A DNA stretch of 64,000 nt, from positions 1-64,000 of the forward strand of contig NZ_JAIZEN010000008.1 of NCBI RefSeq assembly GCF_024189295.1, written 5' to 3'. The DNA comes from Halobacillus sp. A1. GTDB lineage: Bacteria; Bacillota; Bacilli; Bacillales; Halobacillaceae. The notes beneath the pieces are model-generated. The model was not told the origin of the DNA. It did no database searches and was given only the letters and a program-made list of their open reading frames with translations. Positions 35,402-44,219 of the stretch are shown here, in pieces. A program made the translations under genes and the position numbers. Each line of letters starts with the position of its first letter. Within the stretch, counting starts at the first letter, position 1.

Positions 35402-37159
35402 ATGTATGAAGTGTTCGATCCAGCAAAACTACATGATCCTCCGTTTCTCTTTTTTACAGGGAAAGGAGGCGTCGGAAAAACGTCTACAGCCTGTGCTACA
35501 GCAGTATCCCTCGCAGATCAAGGCAAACGTGTGCTGCTTATTAGTACAGATCCCGCCTCGAATCTGCAAGATATTTTCGACGAAGAACTGACGAACGAAT
35601 GGAAATTCCTCGATGATGTACCAAACCTTGCAGTGGCTAACCTTGACCCGGAAGAAGCGGCCAGGGAACATCGTGAGAAATCGATCGCCCCTTACAAAGG
35701 GAAGCTTCCAGATTCTATTATCGCTTCCATGGAGGAGCAAATGTCAGGAGCCTGTACAACAGAAATTGCGGCGTTTGATTCTTTTACTGCTTTTTTAAGC
35801 GACCACGAGCTTCATGATCAATTCGATCATATTATATTTGATACCGCCCCGACTGGTCATACGCTGCGTTTACTGCAGCTGCCGCAAGCTTGGTCAGGAT
35901 TTATGGAGGATAATCCGAATGGAGCTTCCTGTCTTGGACCGATGTCTTCCCTTGCAGAAAAAAAGCATGTATATGAGCAGGCTATGAATAGTTTAAATGA
36001 TAGAGAGAAGACGGTATTGTATCTTGTCAGCCGTCCAGAGGAGTCCGCGCTTTTTGAAGCGGATCGTTCTTCTAAAGAGCTCATGGAAATTGGTATAACG
36101 AATCAACGTCTGATTATCAACGGACTGATTTCCCGGCCTGTCATAAAAGGAGATGAGGTCTCCATCGGTTTTCGTAACAACCAACAGCTGGCTTTGCAGC
36201 AGCTGTCGGATGATTTGAAAGAAATCGAAACCTTTGAACTCCCTTTTGCCCCGTTATCTTTAACAGGAATCGATTCATTAAGAGAGTGGATGCAGGGAAA
36301 AGCGAATGTCGATCGTTTGGAAGATGAAAGTGTAGAGCTGAATGCTCCTTCCCTTGAAGACGTGATTGATGATTTTGCGAAAATGAAGAGCGGACTGCTG
36401 TTTACTATGGGAAAAGGCGGTGTCGGGAAAACAACCGTGGCTTCATCGATTGCACTTGGACTTATGGAAAAAGGATTTCGGGTAAGGCTGACTACTACGG
36501 ATCCAGCCGATCATGTAAGCCGGATCTTTGAAGGCTATGAGAATGATCGGCTCTCTATCAGTCATATCGACCCTAAAGCAGAAACTGAACGGTATAAAGA
36601 GCAAGTTCTGCATGAGACAGGGAGTACGCTAAGTGAAGAGGAACAGAATTTTTTAAAGGAAGATTTAGATTCGCCTTGCACGGAAGAAATAGCGGTGTTT
36701 CGTGCATTTGCAGATGTGGTAGAGCATTCTAAGGAGGATTTTATCGTAATTGATACTGCTCCGACTGGGCATACTTTATTATTACTAGATGCAGCACAGT
36801 CTTATCATAGAGAGTTGGAACGCACTACCGGACATGTGCCTGATTCTGTAAGGAATCTGCTGCCTACTCTTCAAGATCCGAATTACACGAAAATGTGTAT
36901 TGTCACTCTTCCCGAAGCGACTCCTGTATATGAAGCAGAACGGTTGCAGGCAGACTTGGAAAGAGCCGGTCTGCAGCCAAGCTGGTGGATTATGAATCAG
37001 TGTTTGTCAGCTGCTCAAACAGAGGATCCGTTACTTAAGGCAAAAGCGCAGGAAGAAGTTAAATGGATTGAACGAGTGTTAAACGACAGAGAAGAAGCAG
37101 CAGTAGTGCCGTGGGAGCAGAGTGCTGCAAAACCAGTAGTTTTTAAAGGAGGAATTTAA
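35402..37159 (+). CDS. arsA: arsenical pump-driving ATPase ArsA
   Basis: 585 residues in two homologous halves, each with a deviant Walker A GKGGVGKT (residues 20-27 and about 340-347) and the DTAPTGHTL signal-transduction motif. All three metalloid-binding cysteine contexts known from the E. coli plasmid protein are present: GACTTEIAAF, ASCLGPM and SPCTEEIAVF. ArsA docks on ArsB to make an ATP-driven pump. No arsD chaperone gene is present. It is separated from arsC by 61 bases with a terminator, and trxB follows directly. Confidence 0.94.
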   Translation: MYEVFDPAKLHDPPFLFFTGKGGVGKTSTACATAVSLADQGKRVLLISTDPASNLQDIFDEELTNEWKFLDDVPNLAVANLDPEEAAREHREKSIAPYKGKLPDSIIASMEEQMSGACTTEIAAFDSFTAFLSDHELHDQFDHIIFDTAPTGHTLRLLQLPQAWSGFMEDNPNGASCLGPMSSLAEKKHVYEQAMNSLNDREKTVLYLVSRPEESALFEADRSSKELMEIGITNQRLIINGLISRPVIKGDEVSIGFRNNQQLALQQLSDDLKEIETFELPFAPLSLTGIDSLREWMQGKANVDRLEDESVELNAPSLEDVIDDFAKMKSGLLFTMGKGGVGKTTVASSIALGLMEKGFRVRLTTTDPADHVSRIFEGYENDRLSISHIDPKAETERYKEQVLHETGSTLSEEEQNFLKEDLDSPCTEEIAVFRAFADVVEHSKEDFIVIDTAPTGHTLLLLDAAQSYHRELERTTGHVPDSVRNLLPTLQDPNYTKMCIVTLPEATPVYEAERLQADLERAGLQPSWWIMNQCLSAAQTEDPLLKAKAQEEVKWIERVLNDREEAAVVPWEQSAAKPVVFKGGI

Positions 37160-38113
37160 ATGACACACCAGGCTATCATTTTAGGGACTGGACCAGCAGG
37201 ATTGACAGCTGCCGTCTACTTAGCGAGGGCGAATATGGAACCGCTAGTGATTGAAGGTCCAGAACCCGGCGGACAGCTTACGCTGACGACGGAAGTTGAG
37301 AATTTTCCTGGATTTCCTGATGGGATCATGGGTCCTGAACTGATGGATAATATGAAAAAGCAGGCTGAACGATTTGGCGCCACCTTCAAAAGAGGGTGGG
37401 TGACCGATGTGAACGTCGATCAGCGCCCATTCAAGCTGTCTGTCGATGGTTTAGGTGAGCTTGAGACACAATCCCTCATCATCTCTACAGGGGCGTCAGC
37501 TAAGCTGTTAGATATCCCTGGAGAGAAAGACAATATCGGAAAAGGGGTAAGCACATGTGCCACATGCGACGGCTTCTTTTTCCGCGGTAAGAAAGTACTC
37601 ATCATCGGCGGAGGAGACTCAGCAATGGAAGAGGCGAACTTTCTTACTAAATTTGCAGATGAGGTTCAAGTCGTTCATCGCCGCCACGAACTTCGTGCAT
37701 CTAAAATTATGCAGGATCGGGCAAGGGCCAACGACAAAATTACGTGGGCGCTCAATAAAACTCCTGTGGAAATGGTATCTGACGGAATGAAGATTTCAGG
37801 ACTCAAGGTGAAAGATTCGGATTCCGGAGAAGAAGAATTGATTGAAGCGGATGGGATTTTTGTTGCTATCGGGCACAACCCGAATACAGAGTTCCTTAAA
37901 GGGAAGCTCGATATGGATGAAAAAGGTTATCTGCTCGTGGAACCAGGCACGACTAATACGAATATTCCAGGGGTCTTCGCGTGTGGAGACGTCCAGGATC
38001 AAAAGTATCGTCAGGCAATTACTGCTGCAGGTACTGGATGCATGTCAGCCATGGATGCTGAACGCTTCTTAGAAGGTGAAGCGACAATTGACTGGAGTCA
38101 AAGCTTATCTTAA
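37160..38113 (+). CDS. trxB: thioredoxin-disulfide reductase of the ars operon
   Basis: 317 residues. FAD motif GTGPAGLTAAVYLARA, redox-active CATC (C133, C136), NADPH motif GGGDSAMEEA and the FAD end motif GVFACGDVQD. It supplies electrons through thioredoxin to ArsC. It starts on the base after the arsA stop with GGAGG inside the arsA end, so the two are translationally coupled. It is probably an operon-specific second copy, since a housekeeping trxB is normally elsewhere (inference). Confidence 0.9.
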   Translation: MTHQAIILGTGPAGLTAAVYLARANMEPLVIEGPEPGGQLTLTTEVENFPGFPDGIMGPELMDNMKKQAERFGATFKRGWVTDVNVDQRPFKLSVDGLGELETQSLIISTGASAKLLDIPGEKDNIGKGVSTCATCDGFFFRGKKVLIIGGGDSAMEEANFLTKFADEVQVVHRRHELRASKIMQDRARANDKITWALNKTPVEMVSDGMKISGLKVKDSDSGEEELIEADGIFVAIGHNPNTEFLKGKLDMDEKGYLLVEPGTTNTNIPGVFACGDVQDQKYRQAITAAGTGCMSAMDAERFLEGEATIDWSQSLS

Positions 38114-38121
38114 AACCATCG

Positions 38122-38159
38122 CCAAAAATCCCCCTTTCTTCGGGGATTTTTGGTTTTTT
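38122..38159 (+). terminator. intrinsic terminator of the ars operon
   Basis: CCAAAAATCCCC pairs with GGGGATTTTTGG, followed by TTTTTT. Confidence 0.92.
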
Positions 38160-38283
38160 ACTATGCTTTAATTTGAGAAAAGTGGATAATTGTCAGAAAA
38201 TTCATCGTTTTTTGTATACATATTTTGTTAATTGATGTAAAATGTACCCCACATAGGGATGGAAGAAAATACTTAAGAGGGAG

Positions 38284-38802
38284 ATGGAAATCTTGAAGAA
38301 GCTTTTGATGGTTTTGTGCAGTGTCGGTTTCTTTGCTGGTATTTTTCTAGGTTCGGGTGTGGCTTTTGCGGAACACAGTGATAATAAAAACTGTGATGAT
38401 TTTGAGACAGGTGAAGAAGTGATGGATTTCTGGGAATCCCATGATTATAATGAGGATAATGATCCTGATGGTCTTGATCGGGATAAAGATGGACAACCTT
38501 GTGAAGAATTAACGGACGGAGTCTACGACGGTAGTGACTCTGAGGATTCTGAAGAATCTTCAGAAGACACGGCAACAGAAGAATCAGATGAAGATTCAGA
38601 AGAAGACACTTCTTCTGAAGAGGAAAGCAGTGAGGATGCAGATGAAGCTGCCGGATCCGATGGGGACGACAGTGATTCAGCTGAAGAAGAAGGTGGAGAG
38701 CTTCCCGACACGGCGACCAATAGTCCATTCATGATGATGATGGGTGCTCTATTCGTCGGAGCAGGCGGCCTGCTGCTTATTCGTAAGAAATCATTGAACT
38801 AA
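38284..38802 (+). CDS. Excalibur-domain surface protein with LPDTA sorting signal
   Basis: 172 residues: a signal peptide (about 1-30, cut near AFA-EHS), an Excalibur calcium-binding domain (about 36-78; NCDDF … DRDKDGQPCEE), a Ser/Asp/Glu-rich stalk (about 80-142), the sorting signal LPDTA, a hydrophobic helix (MMMMGALFVGAGGLLLI) and RKK tail. LPDT(S/A) is the type recognised by class D sortases such as YhcS of B. subtilis. A class D sortase gene follows 80 bases later. The stalk is extremely acidic, fitting a high-salt surface. Confidence 0.87.
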   Translation: MEILKKLLMVLCSVGFFAGIFLGSGVAFAEHSDNKNCDDFETGEEVMDFWESHDYNEDNDPDGLDRDKDGQPCEELTDGVYDGSDSEDSEESSEDTATEESDEDSEEDTSSEEESSEDADEAAGSDGDDSDSAEEEGGELPDTATNSPFMMMMGALFVGAGGLLLIRKKSLN

Positions 38803-38828
38803 AGAACGGATGCAATCACCATCCCTGA

Positions 38829-38858
38829 TGAAGGCAGGCTGCCTATGGCCTGCCTTCA
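38829..38858 (+). terminator. intercistronic hairpin between substrate and sortase genes
   Basis: TGAAGGCAGG pairs perfectly with CCTGCCTTCA over a 10-base loop. Only ATTTCC follows, so it may be a partial terminator or an RNA-processing stem that keeps sortase below substrate level. Confidence 0.6.
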
Positions 38859-38881
38859 TTTCCATGGAGGTAGGTAAAGAT

Positions 38882-39481
38882 ATGAGAAGAAAAATAGGAA
38901 TTCTATTCATTATTGCAGGGCTTTCTATTGTTGCGTACTTCGGGTATGGGTGGTGGGAGCAGCGGCAAGTTATCCAATCGATGAGCGCAAGTGAGCTCAA
39001 TGACTATTTAGATTATGATGATAAGGTATTAGACTCAACGAATGTATCAGAGGAAGAGGAAAGCCATGATTTCGAGAAAGGCGAAGAAATGTCTGAATTG
39101 AAGCTTCCTTCTGTCGAACAAAAGTATCCTGTTTTCTGGGGAACAGACGATGATACGCTCACTCAGGGAGTAGGGATGCATGATAGTGAATGGACTGTAA
39201 CGCCGGATGTGAATGGACATACGCTTATATCAGGCCACCGGGACACGGTGTTTTCAGAGATGGGGGATCTTGTGATCGGCGACCTCGTTTACTTAGAGTA
39301 CGAGGGAAAGGAATACGTGTATCAAATTCGACAATTGTACGTGGTAGAGGAAGATGATAAAAGCGTCGTAGTAGAAAAAGACAAACCTACTTTGACGATA
39401 TCCACATGCTACCCATTTCAGTTTGTCGGAGATGCTCCGTACCGCTACATAGTGGAAGCAGATTTGGTGGAAGTAGAGTAA
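38882..39481 (+). CDS. class D sortase
   Basis: 199 residues: N-terminal membrane anchor (about 5-24) and a sortase barrel with catalytic His in LISGHRDT (about residue 119), Cys in TISTCYP (about 180) and the Arg in YRYI near the end. It joins the LPDTA protein upstream to the wall peptide. The start at 38882 is preceded by GGAGG; longer in-frame starts lie in the hairpin. The short linker after the anchor is acidic. Confidence 0.9.
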   Translation: MRRKIGILFIIAGLSIVAYFGYGWWEQRQVIQSMSASELNDYLDYDDKVLDSTNVSEEEESHDFEKGEEMSELKLPSVEQKYPVFWGTDDDTLTQGVGMHDSEWTVTPDVNGHTLISGHRDTVFSEMGDLVIGDLVYLEYEGKEYVYQIRQLYVVEEDDKSVVVEKDKPTLTISTCYPFQFVGDAPYRYIVEADLVEVE

Positions 39482-39510
39482 ACAGCATGGAAGCCCGTGC
39501 TGTTTTTTTA
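39479..39510 (+). terminator. intrinsic terminator after the sortase gene
   Basis: AACAGCA(T)GG pairs with CC(G)TGCTGTT, followed by TTTTT. Confidence 0.85.
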
Positions 39511-39529
39511 TTGCTCTTCTAAATTTCAG

Positions 39530-39770
39530 TATTGAAACTCACATAAGCTCCCAGTTTCAAGATGTTCGGATTGATTCCGTTATGTTTAACAGTGTTTAGA
39601 GCTCCGGAAAATCACTCGCTTTCCGTGGGAGCGCGGTGAGCTTCCTCGGACGTCCCGTCCTGCGGGATCTCACCAAGCACTCTCTTCCCACAGGAGTCTC
39701 GCAATTTCCGGAGCTCTTTGCGATGTTTAGAGGGTACGGAAACACCGATTTCAGGATGTCAGATGCTGCG
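39530..39770. repeat. palindromic repeat copy 10 (type A, intact core)
   Basis: The core is 39599-39716: ends GAGCTCCGGAAAAT and ATTTCCGGAGCTC are complementary. Interior blocks CTTTCCGTGGGAGCGCGGTG, CGGACGTCCCGTCC and CTCTTCCCACAGGAGTCTCG fold back. Short degenerate outer arms with GTTTCCGT-like pieces flank it on both sides. Confidence 0.9.
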
Positions 39771-40019
39771 CTACAGTTATGATAAAAGCTTGATATTGAG
39801 CGGTTTATCCCTATAAACAACCGCTCACCAAAAAAACGAACATGGATAAAGAAGAAGAACCTTCTTGCAACAAGGGTTCATTTCTAGCTTACTTTCACGG
39901 AAATGAAAAGCCTGTTGGATAGTTAGTTTTTCTAAAACAACCGGTTGAATGATTCTGCAAACGTTGGTACTAGAGAGTTTCTGCTTCTCATTTATTAGTT
40001 CCGTCTCGTAATATAAGTT

Positions 40020-40130
40020 AGGGGTTTTAGGAATGTGCGAGACTCCTACCTTTGAAAGCGGAAGCGCTTCGTTCAGCGGCGTATGGACTGGACTGGCGGA
40101 GATAAAGATAATTCAAAGAAAGATATAAGG
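40020..40130. repeat. type C repeat with a core-like left junction
   Basis: GGGGTTTTAGGAATGTGCGA and GACTCCTACCTTTGAAAG lead into GCGGAAGCGCTTCGTTCAGC, then GTATGGACTGGACTGGCGGA. The right part of the C repeat is missing. The left border (AGTTCCGTC, AATATAAGTTAGG) matches the border of copy 18 at 62.84 kb. Confidence 0.7.
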
Positions 40131-40154
40131 GGGTTCGTTCATCTCATATCGATT

Positions 40155-40375
40155 GGTGTGGTTGGGAAGCTGCGAGACTCCCGTGGGAGAAGGATGTAGG
40201 CGAGATCCCACAGGGCTGCAAGCCCGAGGAAGCTCGCCACTTCCCCCACAGGAAAGCGAGTAGCTTCCCAACCATACCAGACTCTAATTACAGCCACGAA
40301 CCCTGGTTATCTCGAAACTGAGTCTTAAAGTATCCTGCCAAATTGTTGAATAACTTATGAAAAATTAACAACGAG
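40155..40375. repeat. palindromic repeat copy 12 (type B, intact core and right arm)
   Basis: The core is 40155-40279: ends TGGTGTGGTTGGGAAGC and GCTTCCCAACCATACCA pair with a single G-T. The interior is nearly identical to copies 2, 6 and 9. The right arm (ATCTCGAAACTGAGTCTTAA, TATCCTGCCAAATTGTTGAA) runs to about 40375. Confidence 0.9.
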
Positions 40376-40381
40376 GTTTAT

Positions 40382-40486
40382 TATAGTTTTTTAATTAAAG
40401 ACAAGCAGCTGCTTGCGGTCGCTGAAGGTAAAAATAAAATTGCTGGGCTGATCGGGCGATTAGAAAAACCATCTTTTTTCTTGTAG
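40382..40486 (+). pseudogene. possible cut-off gene tail next to the repeat
   Basis: Right after the repeat arm there is an open frame with no start that reads as normal protein (DKQLLAVAEGKNKIAGLIGR and LEKPSFFL) and ends in TAG at 40484. It looks like the last ~30 residues of a gene whose front part is gone. The family is not recognised, and chance cannot be excluded for this length. Confidence 0.35.
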
Positions 40487-40531
40487 AATGAGAATTGGAC
40501 TATAAATCATAAGGGAAAAGGTGTTATTCCA

Positions 40532-41653
40532 TTGAAATCATATATTGTCGTTGGAGCCGGTGTATTAGGTGTTTCGACCGCCTATCATCTGGCTAAAGCT
40601 GGAGTGAAGGTAACAGTAGTGGATCGGAAAGATATCGGTCAAGCGACCGATGCAGCAGCCGGAATTATCTGCCCATGGTTATCGCAGCGTAAAAATAAAG
40701 CCTGGTATGAACTTGCTAAAGGCGGAGCACGGTATTATCCCGCTCTCATTGAAGAACTCGAAGCTGAGGGGGAAACAAATACAGGTTATAAGCGAGTAGG
40801 TGCGCTGCGTCTTCATAAGGAAGATGAGAAACTTGAGGAAATGCTGGAGCGGGCGCTCGAACGTCGTGAAGCGGCACCAGAAATGGGAGAAATCAAACGT
40901 CTCACTAAAAAAGAGACGAAAGAAATGTTTCCTCCATTAGATGAAGAGTACGGTTCAATTTTCATTAGTGGAGCGGCGAGAGTTGATGGACGTGCGCTGC
41001 GTGATGCATTGATCAGGGCATGTGAACGAAAAGGTGTAGAGTTTGTTCAAGCAGATGCGCAGTTAGATGTGAACGGGTATCAAATTACAGGAGTTAAGAC
41101 GAAAGAAGGTACGATAAAAGCCGATCAGGTTATTGTGACTACAGGAGCCTGGGCTAAAGAAATGGTGCTTCCTCTAGGTGAGGAATTTCTCGTGCATCCG
41201 CAAAAAGCTCAAATTGTCCACCTGGAACTTCCAGATACGAATACAGAGGAATGGCCCGTAGTCATGCCTCCGACTAATAAGTATTTGCTCTCCTTTGATG
41301 GGGGGCGGGTGGTTATCGGGGCTACCCATGAAACGAAGGAAAAGTTCGACTCCCGTGTTACGGTCGGAGGACTTCATGAAATTTTTCATAAAGTGCTGGG
41401 AGTGGCACCTGGTTTAGGTAAGGGGACTATGGTAGAAACAAGAGTAGGATTTCGTCCATTCACTCCCAACTCTTTACCAGTGTTCGGCCCCTTGAGAAAT
41501 TATGAAGGCCTTTATTTAGCGAATGGACTGGGGGCGTCCGGCTTAACATCAGGACCTTATATCGGTGCGGAATTAGCCCGCTTAGTTCTTGGACAGCAGA
41601 CAGAGCTGGACTCGAACAATTACCGCATAGATTTAGCTTTATCTGATAAATAA
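40532..41653 (+). CDS. FAD-dependent amino-acid oxidase-like protein (DAO family)
   Basis: 373 residues. The dinucleotide fold VVGAGVLGVSTAYHLAKAG at the N-terminus, the ATDAAAGIICPW segment after the first beta unit, and the C-terminal RVGFRPFTPNSLPVFGPL and YLANGLGASGLTSGPYIG match the glycine oxidase/D-amino-acid dehydrogenase group. It oxidises an amine or amino acid; the exact substrate is not evident and no thi genes are near. It starts with TTG, nine bases after AAAAGGTG. Confidence 0.82.
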   Translation: MKSYIVVGAGVLGVSTAYHLAKAGVKVTVVDRKDIGQATDAAAGIICPWLSQRKNKAWYELAKGGARYYPALIEELEAEGETNTGYKRVGALRLHKEDEKLEEMLERALERREAAPEMGEIKRLTKKETKEMFPPLDEEYGSIFISGAARVDGRALRDALIRACERKGVEFVQADAQLDVNGYQITGVKTKEGTIKADQVIVTTGAWAKEMVLPLGEEFLVHPQKAQIVHLELPDTNTEEWPVVMPPTNKYLLSFDGGRVVIGATHETKEKFDSRVTVGGLHEIFHKVLGVAPGLGKGTMVETRVGFRPFTPNSLPVFGPLRNYEGLYLANGLGASGLTSGPYIGAELARLVLGQQTELDSNNYRIDLALSDK

Positions 41654-41689
41654 GCAGACCGGCGTTTACGCCGGCCTGCTTATTTTTTT
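41652..41689. terminator. bidirectional terminator between the DAO and GAF-STAS genes
   Basis: AAGCAG(A)CCGGCG pairs with CGCCGG(C)CTGCTT over TTTA, with a T run on the plus strand. It overlaps the stop of the convergent gene. Confidence 0.85.
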
Positions 41690-42525
41690 ACAAAATGGTA
41701 ACCGATTTTATTCAGAGCTTGTTCAAGAGTAGTCGAGATTACTATATCTTTGAATTTGGATCCAATCTTTACTTGGGCCATGGCCATATCCGGACGGACA
41801 CCTGTCAGTACTGGCTTAACCCCCATAAGTTCTAAAGAGTGGATAACATCAAATAAATGATTGGAGAACAGATCGTCAAAGCTGACAAGGCCTGATAAAT
41901 CAAATATGAAGTAATCCACTTCTTCTGTATGTACCTGCTGAAGTACGGATGGAAGTAATTTGTCAGCTCGGTCTTCATTCACAATGCCGACAAGCGGTAA
42001 AACGACTACCCCTTCTGTGATTGGAACGATAGGTGTTGAAAGCAGCTCTACCTGCTGCTTGGTTTGGTCGAGATTGACAATAAAACTAAAAACCTTAGCT
42101 ATAGATTTCAGAAAAGCTATTTGCTCCTTTGTAAATTCAATGGGATCAGGGTCCATTACACATAGCGTACCAAATACATGGTTGCTCTTATCGTATATTT
42201 TAACTCCGAGGAAAGATTTCACACCTAATTCTTGCGCCAGGTTCATATGGGCGGTGGCTTCTTCTTCGCTCAGGTTAGAGGTGTTGAATTGCTGTTCCCC
42301 TGTTTCCATAACAAATTGACAATAAGAGTCTTCGTAATTGACTTGCAGGTCATTATCGACAATCGATTGAGAACGATTATAAGATTTCAGGACCTGCATG
42401 TATTGAGGCTCTTTTTTGGCTATGTAAACTGTATTTACTCCTAAAAAAAAGCTGATTTGATGTAGAATATCATCTGCTGCTTCCTCCAGGGATCTGTACT
42501 GCAGGTCGTTTGCGAAAGTGTTCAT
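41680..42525 (-). CDS. GAF-STAS domain protein (RsbR-like stressosome paralogue)
   Basis: 281 residues: an N-terminal GAF sensor domain (about 20-155; EDSYCQFVMETGEQQF, GVKSFLGVKIYDKSNHVFGT) and a C-terminal STAS domain (about 165-275; FIFDLSGLVSFDDLFSNHLF). The architecture matches RsbR-type co-antagonists that form the stressosome and feed the SigB pathway. Where RsbR has a kinase-target Thr after the first STAS strand this protein has DLSG; the second site reads FDD. So control by RsbT may differ (inference). No rsb genes are adjacent. Confidence 0.78.
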   Translation of the reverse strand: MNTFANDLQYRSLEEAADDILHQISFFLGVNTVYIAKKEPQYMQVLKSYNRSQSIVDNDLQVNYEDSYCQFVMETGEQQFNTSNLSEEEATAHMNLAQELGVKSFLGVKIYDKSNHVFGTLCVMDPDPIEFTKEQIAFLKSIAKVFSFIVNLDQTKQQVELLSTPIVPITEGVVVLPLVGIVNEDRADKLLPSVLQQVHTEEVDYFIFDLSGLVSFDDLFSNHLFDVIHSLELMGVKPVLTGVRPDMAMAQVKIGSKFKDIVISTTLEQALNKIGYHFVKK

Positions 42526-42734
42526 TTCTTCTGCCCCTCATTAAATCATGTAGTTCCACTATAACAAGTCACATGAAATTTTTATAATATAATATAATTT
42601 TAACAAACACTAGAATACTTTCAAAAATTTTGCACTCTATCAAAACTATGCTCAATGATACTAATGCACAATAGAATGATGCTAATATGTCTTTTAAAAA
42701 TTATGTTAAAGCCTGTAGTTGGTTTTCATATGAG

Positions 42735-43429
42735 AGTTATTAAACTATATGGCAGGATTATGGAAGACTTGATTTCGAGACATTTGGTGAAAGGATCAGG
42801 GCGGCGGGGAATGGCTCGCTTTCCGTGGGAGCGCGTTGAGCCTCCTCAGACTTCGTCTTCCGGGGTCTCACCAAGCACTCTCTTCCCACAGGAGTCTCAC
42901 CATTCCCCGCCGCCCCTTCCTATATATGCGCTTCTCGAAATTCACTTGACATGAAAACTTTTAATTAAAGAGGGAGAATAACATTCCAGTGCAACGGTTA
43001 GAGTGTTCTATTTTAAAACTCCACAATTTTAATTTAGTTTACTTGCCTATATCTCCGGCAGCTCATTCCAGTTCATACGAAGTTAAACGTATCGCTTTCG
43101 CTTTTAAAAATGGAGTATCGCAGTTCCCCAATCCTCGATACGGAGTAAGCGAGAAAACGTATCGCTTTCACTAAGAAGAAGCGGTTTTCATCTCTCTGTT
43201 CTTTCGGATTAAGAGCTTTATAGCAAGGTTTTGCAGCCTGAGACACTTGCATCGAGAAACTTATATGGCATAGGGGCGGAGGGAAACGGTGAGACTCCTG
43301 GGGGAGGCTCACTGCGCTCCCACGGAAAGGGAGTGATTTCCCGGAGCTCTTCCCGCTGTTAAACATAACGGAAACAGCACGGACATCTCGAAATTGAGTC
43401 TTCCTCTAAAATGAGCTTATATGAATATC
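42735..43429. repeat. repeat island, left copy of an inverted pair
   Basis: From left to right: a type B arm (TATGGCAGGATTATGGAAGA at 42749); intact core copy 13 at 42799-42917 with perfect arms GGGCGGCGGGGAATGG / CCATTCCCCGCCGCCC; a unique stretch (CTCCACAATTTTAATTTAG, GTATCGCAGTTCCCCAATCC, AAGAAGAAGCGGTTTTCATC); a short chimeric core (43270-43350); and a type A arm (ACATCTCGAAATTGAGTCTT … GAGCTTATATGAATATC). The same parts occur in reverse order and orientation at 49.4-50.24 kb. Confidence 0.85.
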
Positions 43430-43430
43430 A

Positions 43431-43479
43431 AAAAGGAAAAAGAGCTGATGTGATAGACACATCAGCTCTTTTTCCTTTT
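43431..43479 (-). terminator. terminator of the DJ-1 family gene (22-bp perfect stem)
   Basis: AAAAGGAAAAAGAGCTGATG(TG) is a perfect 22-bp inverted match across a 5-base loop, ending in TTTT on both strands. It overlaps the 3' end of the gene starting at 43478. Confidence 0.85.
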
Positions 43480-44140
43480 ATTGACCTAATACTTTGATAA
43501 ACTCTTTGGAAACTGCAACAGTTGACTGAGGATTCTGCCCAGTGATGAGGTTGCCATCGACTTCAACATGTTCAGACCAATTAGGGGCGGATTGGAAGGT
43601 AGCTCCCAGTTCTCTCAGCTTGCTTTCAAGTAAGAAAGGCATATGCTGATCGAGAGTCGTATCAACCTCTTCCGCATCGGTAAATGCGTTGACGCGTTTA
43701 CCTTTTACGAGCGGCTCCCCGTTAGATAAAGTAGCTCCTGTCAGAGCTGATGGTCCGTGACATACAGCAGCAACTACTTTGTCGGATTCATAAAAATCAC
43801 GAAGCAGTTGTTGAAGTTTTTCGTTATCTGGAAAATCAAACATCGTACCGTGCCCGCCTGGCAGGAAGATGGCATCGAATGAATTAGCAGAAACTGAATC
43901 AAGAGGCAGTGTATCTTCTAAATACGTTTTTGTGTCCAGGATTTCGGTTGGTTCATCCTCGCTCACGCTGTTAGGGTCAACAGGGGACTGCCCCCCTTTA
44001 GGGCTGGCTACAGTGATTTCATAGCCGTGTTGTTTAAATTCGTTATAAGCTTCACCGAATTCAGACAGCCAAATGCCTGTCGGCGTATCTTCATTAATTT
44101 TTTCGTGGTTTGTAACGACCATTAATACTTTTTTAGACAT
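43478..44140 (-). CDS. DJ-1/PfpI family protein (Hsp31-like class I GATase domain)
   Basis: 220 residues. The nucleophile elbow AAVCHGPSAL (Cys about residue 130), an early Glu region for the triad, and the family pattern FLPGGHGTMFDF and ITGQNPQST. Relatives act as glyoxalase III, deglycase or holding chaperones. The size and the CHGPSAL form fit the Hsp31/HchA-like branch. No partner genes point to a role. GGAGGG precedes the ATG. Confidence 0.87.
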   Translation of the reverse strand: MSKKVLMVVTNHEKINEDTPTGIWLSEFGEAYNEFKQHGYEITVASPKGGQSPVDPNSVSEDEPTEILDTKTYLEDTLPLDSVSANSFDAIFLPGGHGTMFDFPDNEKLQQLLRDFYESDKVVAAVCHGPSALTGATLSNGEPLVKGKRVNAFTDAEEVDTTLDQHMPFLLESKLRELGATFQSAPNWSEHVEVDGNLITGQNPQSTVAVSKEFIKVLGQ

Positions 44141-44219
44141 TGAAATTACCCTCCTGAGATAGGTTTGGTTTCACTGTCCTCTATTTCCCTCGATTTAAAA
44201 ATATCAAACGTAAAACCTA

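Noticed and set aside
44157-44219. Joint operon of the DJ-1 gene and MurE-like 1
   Set aside because: They run the same way with an 80-base gap, but I see no coupling signal, so a shared transcript is not claimed.
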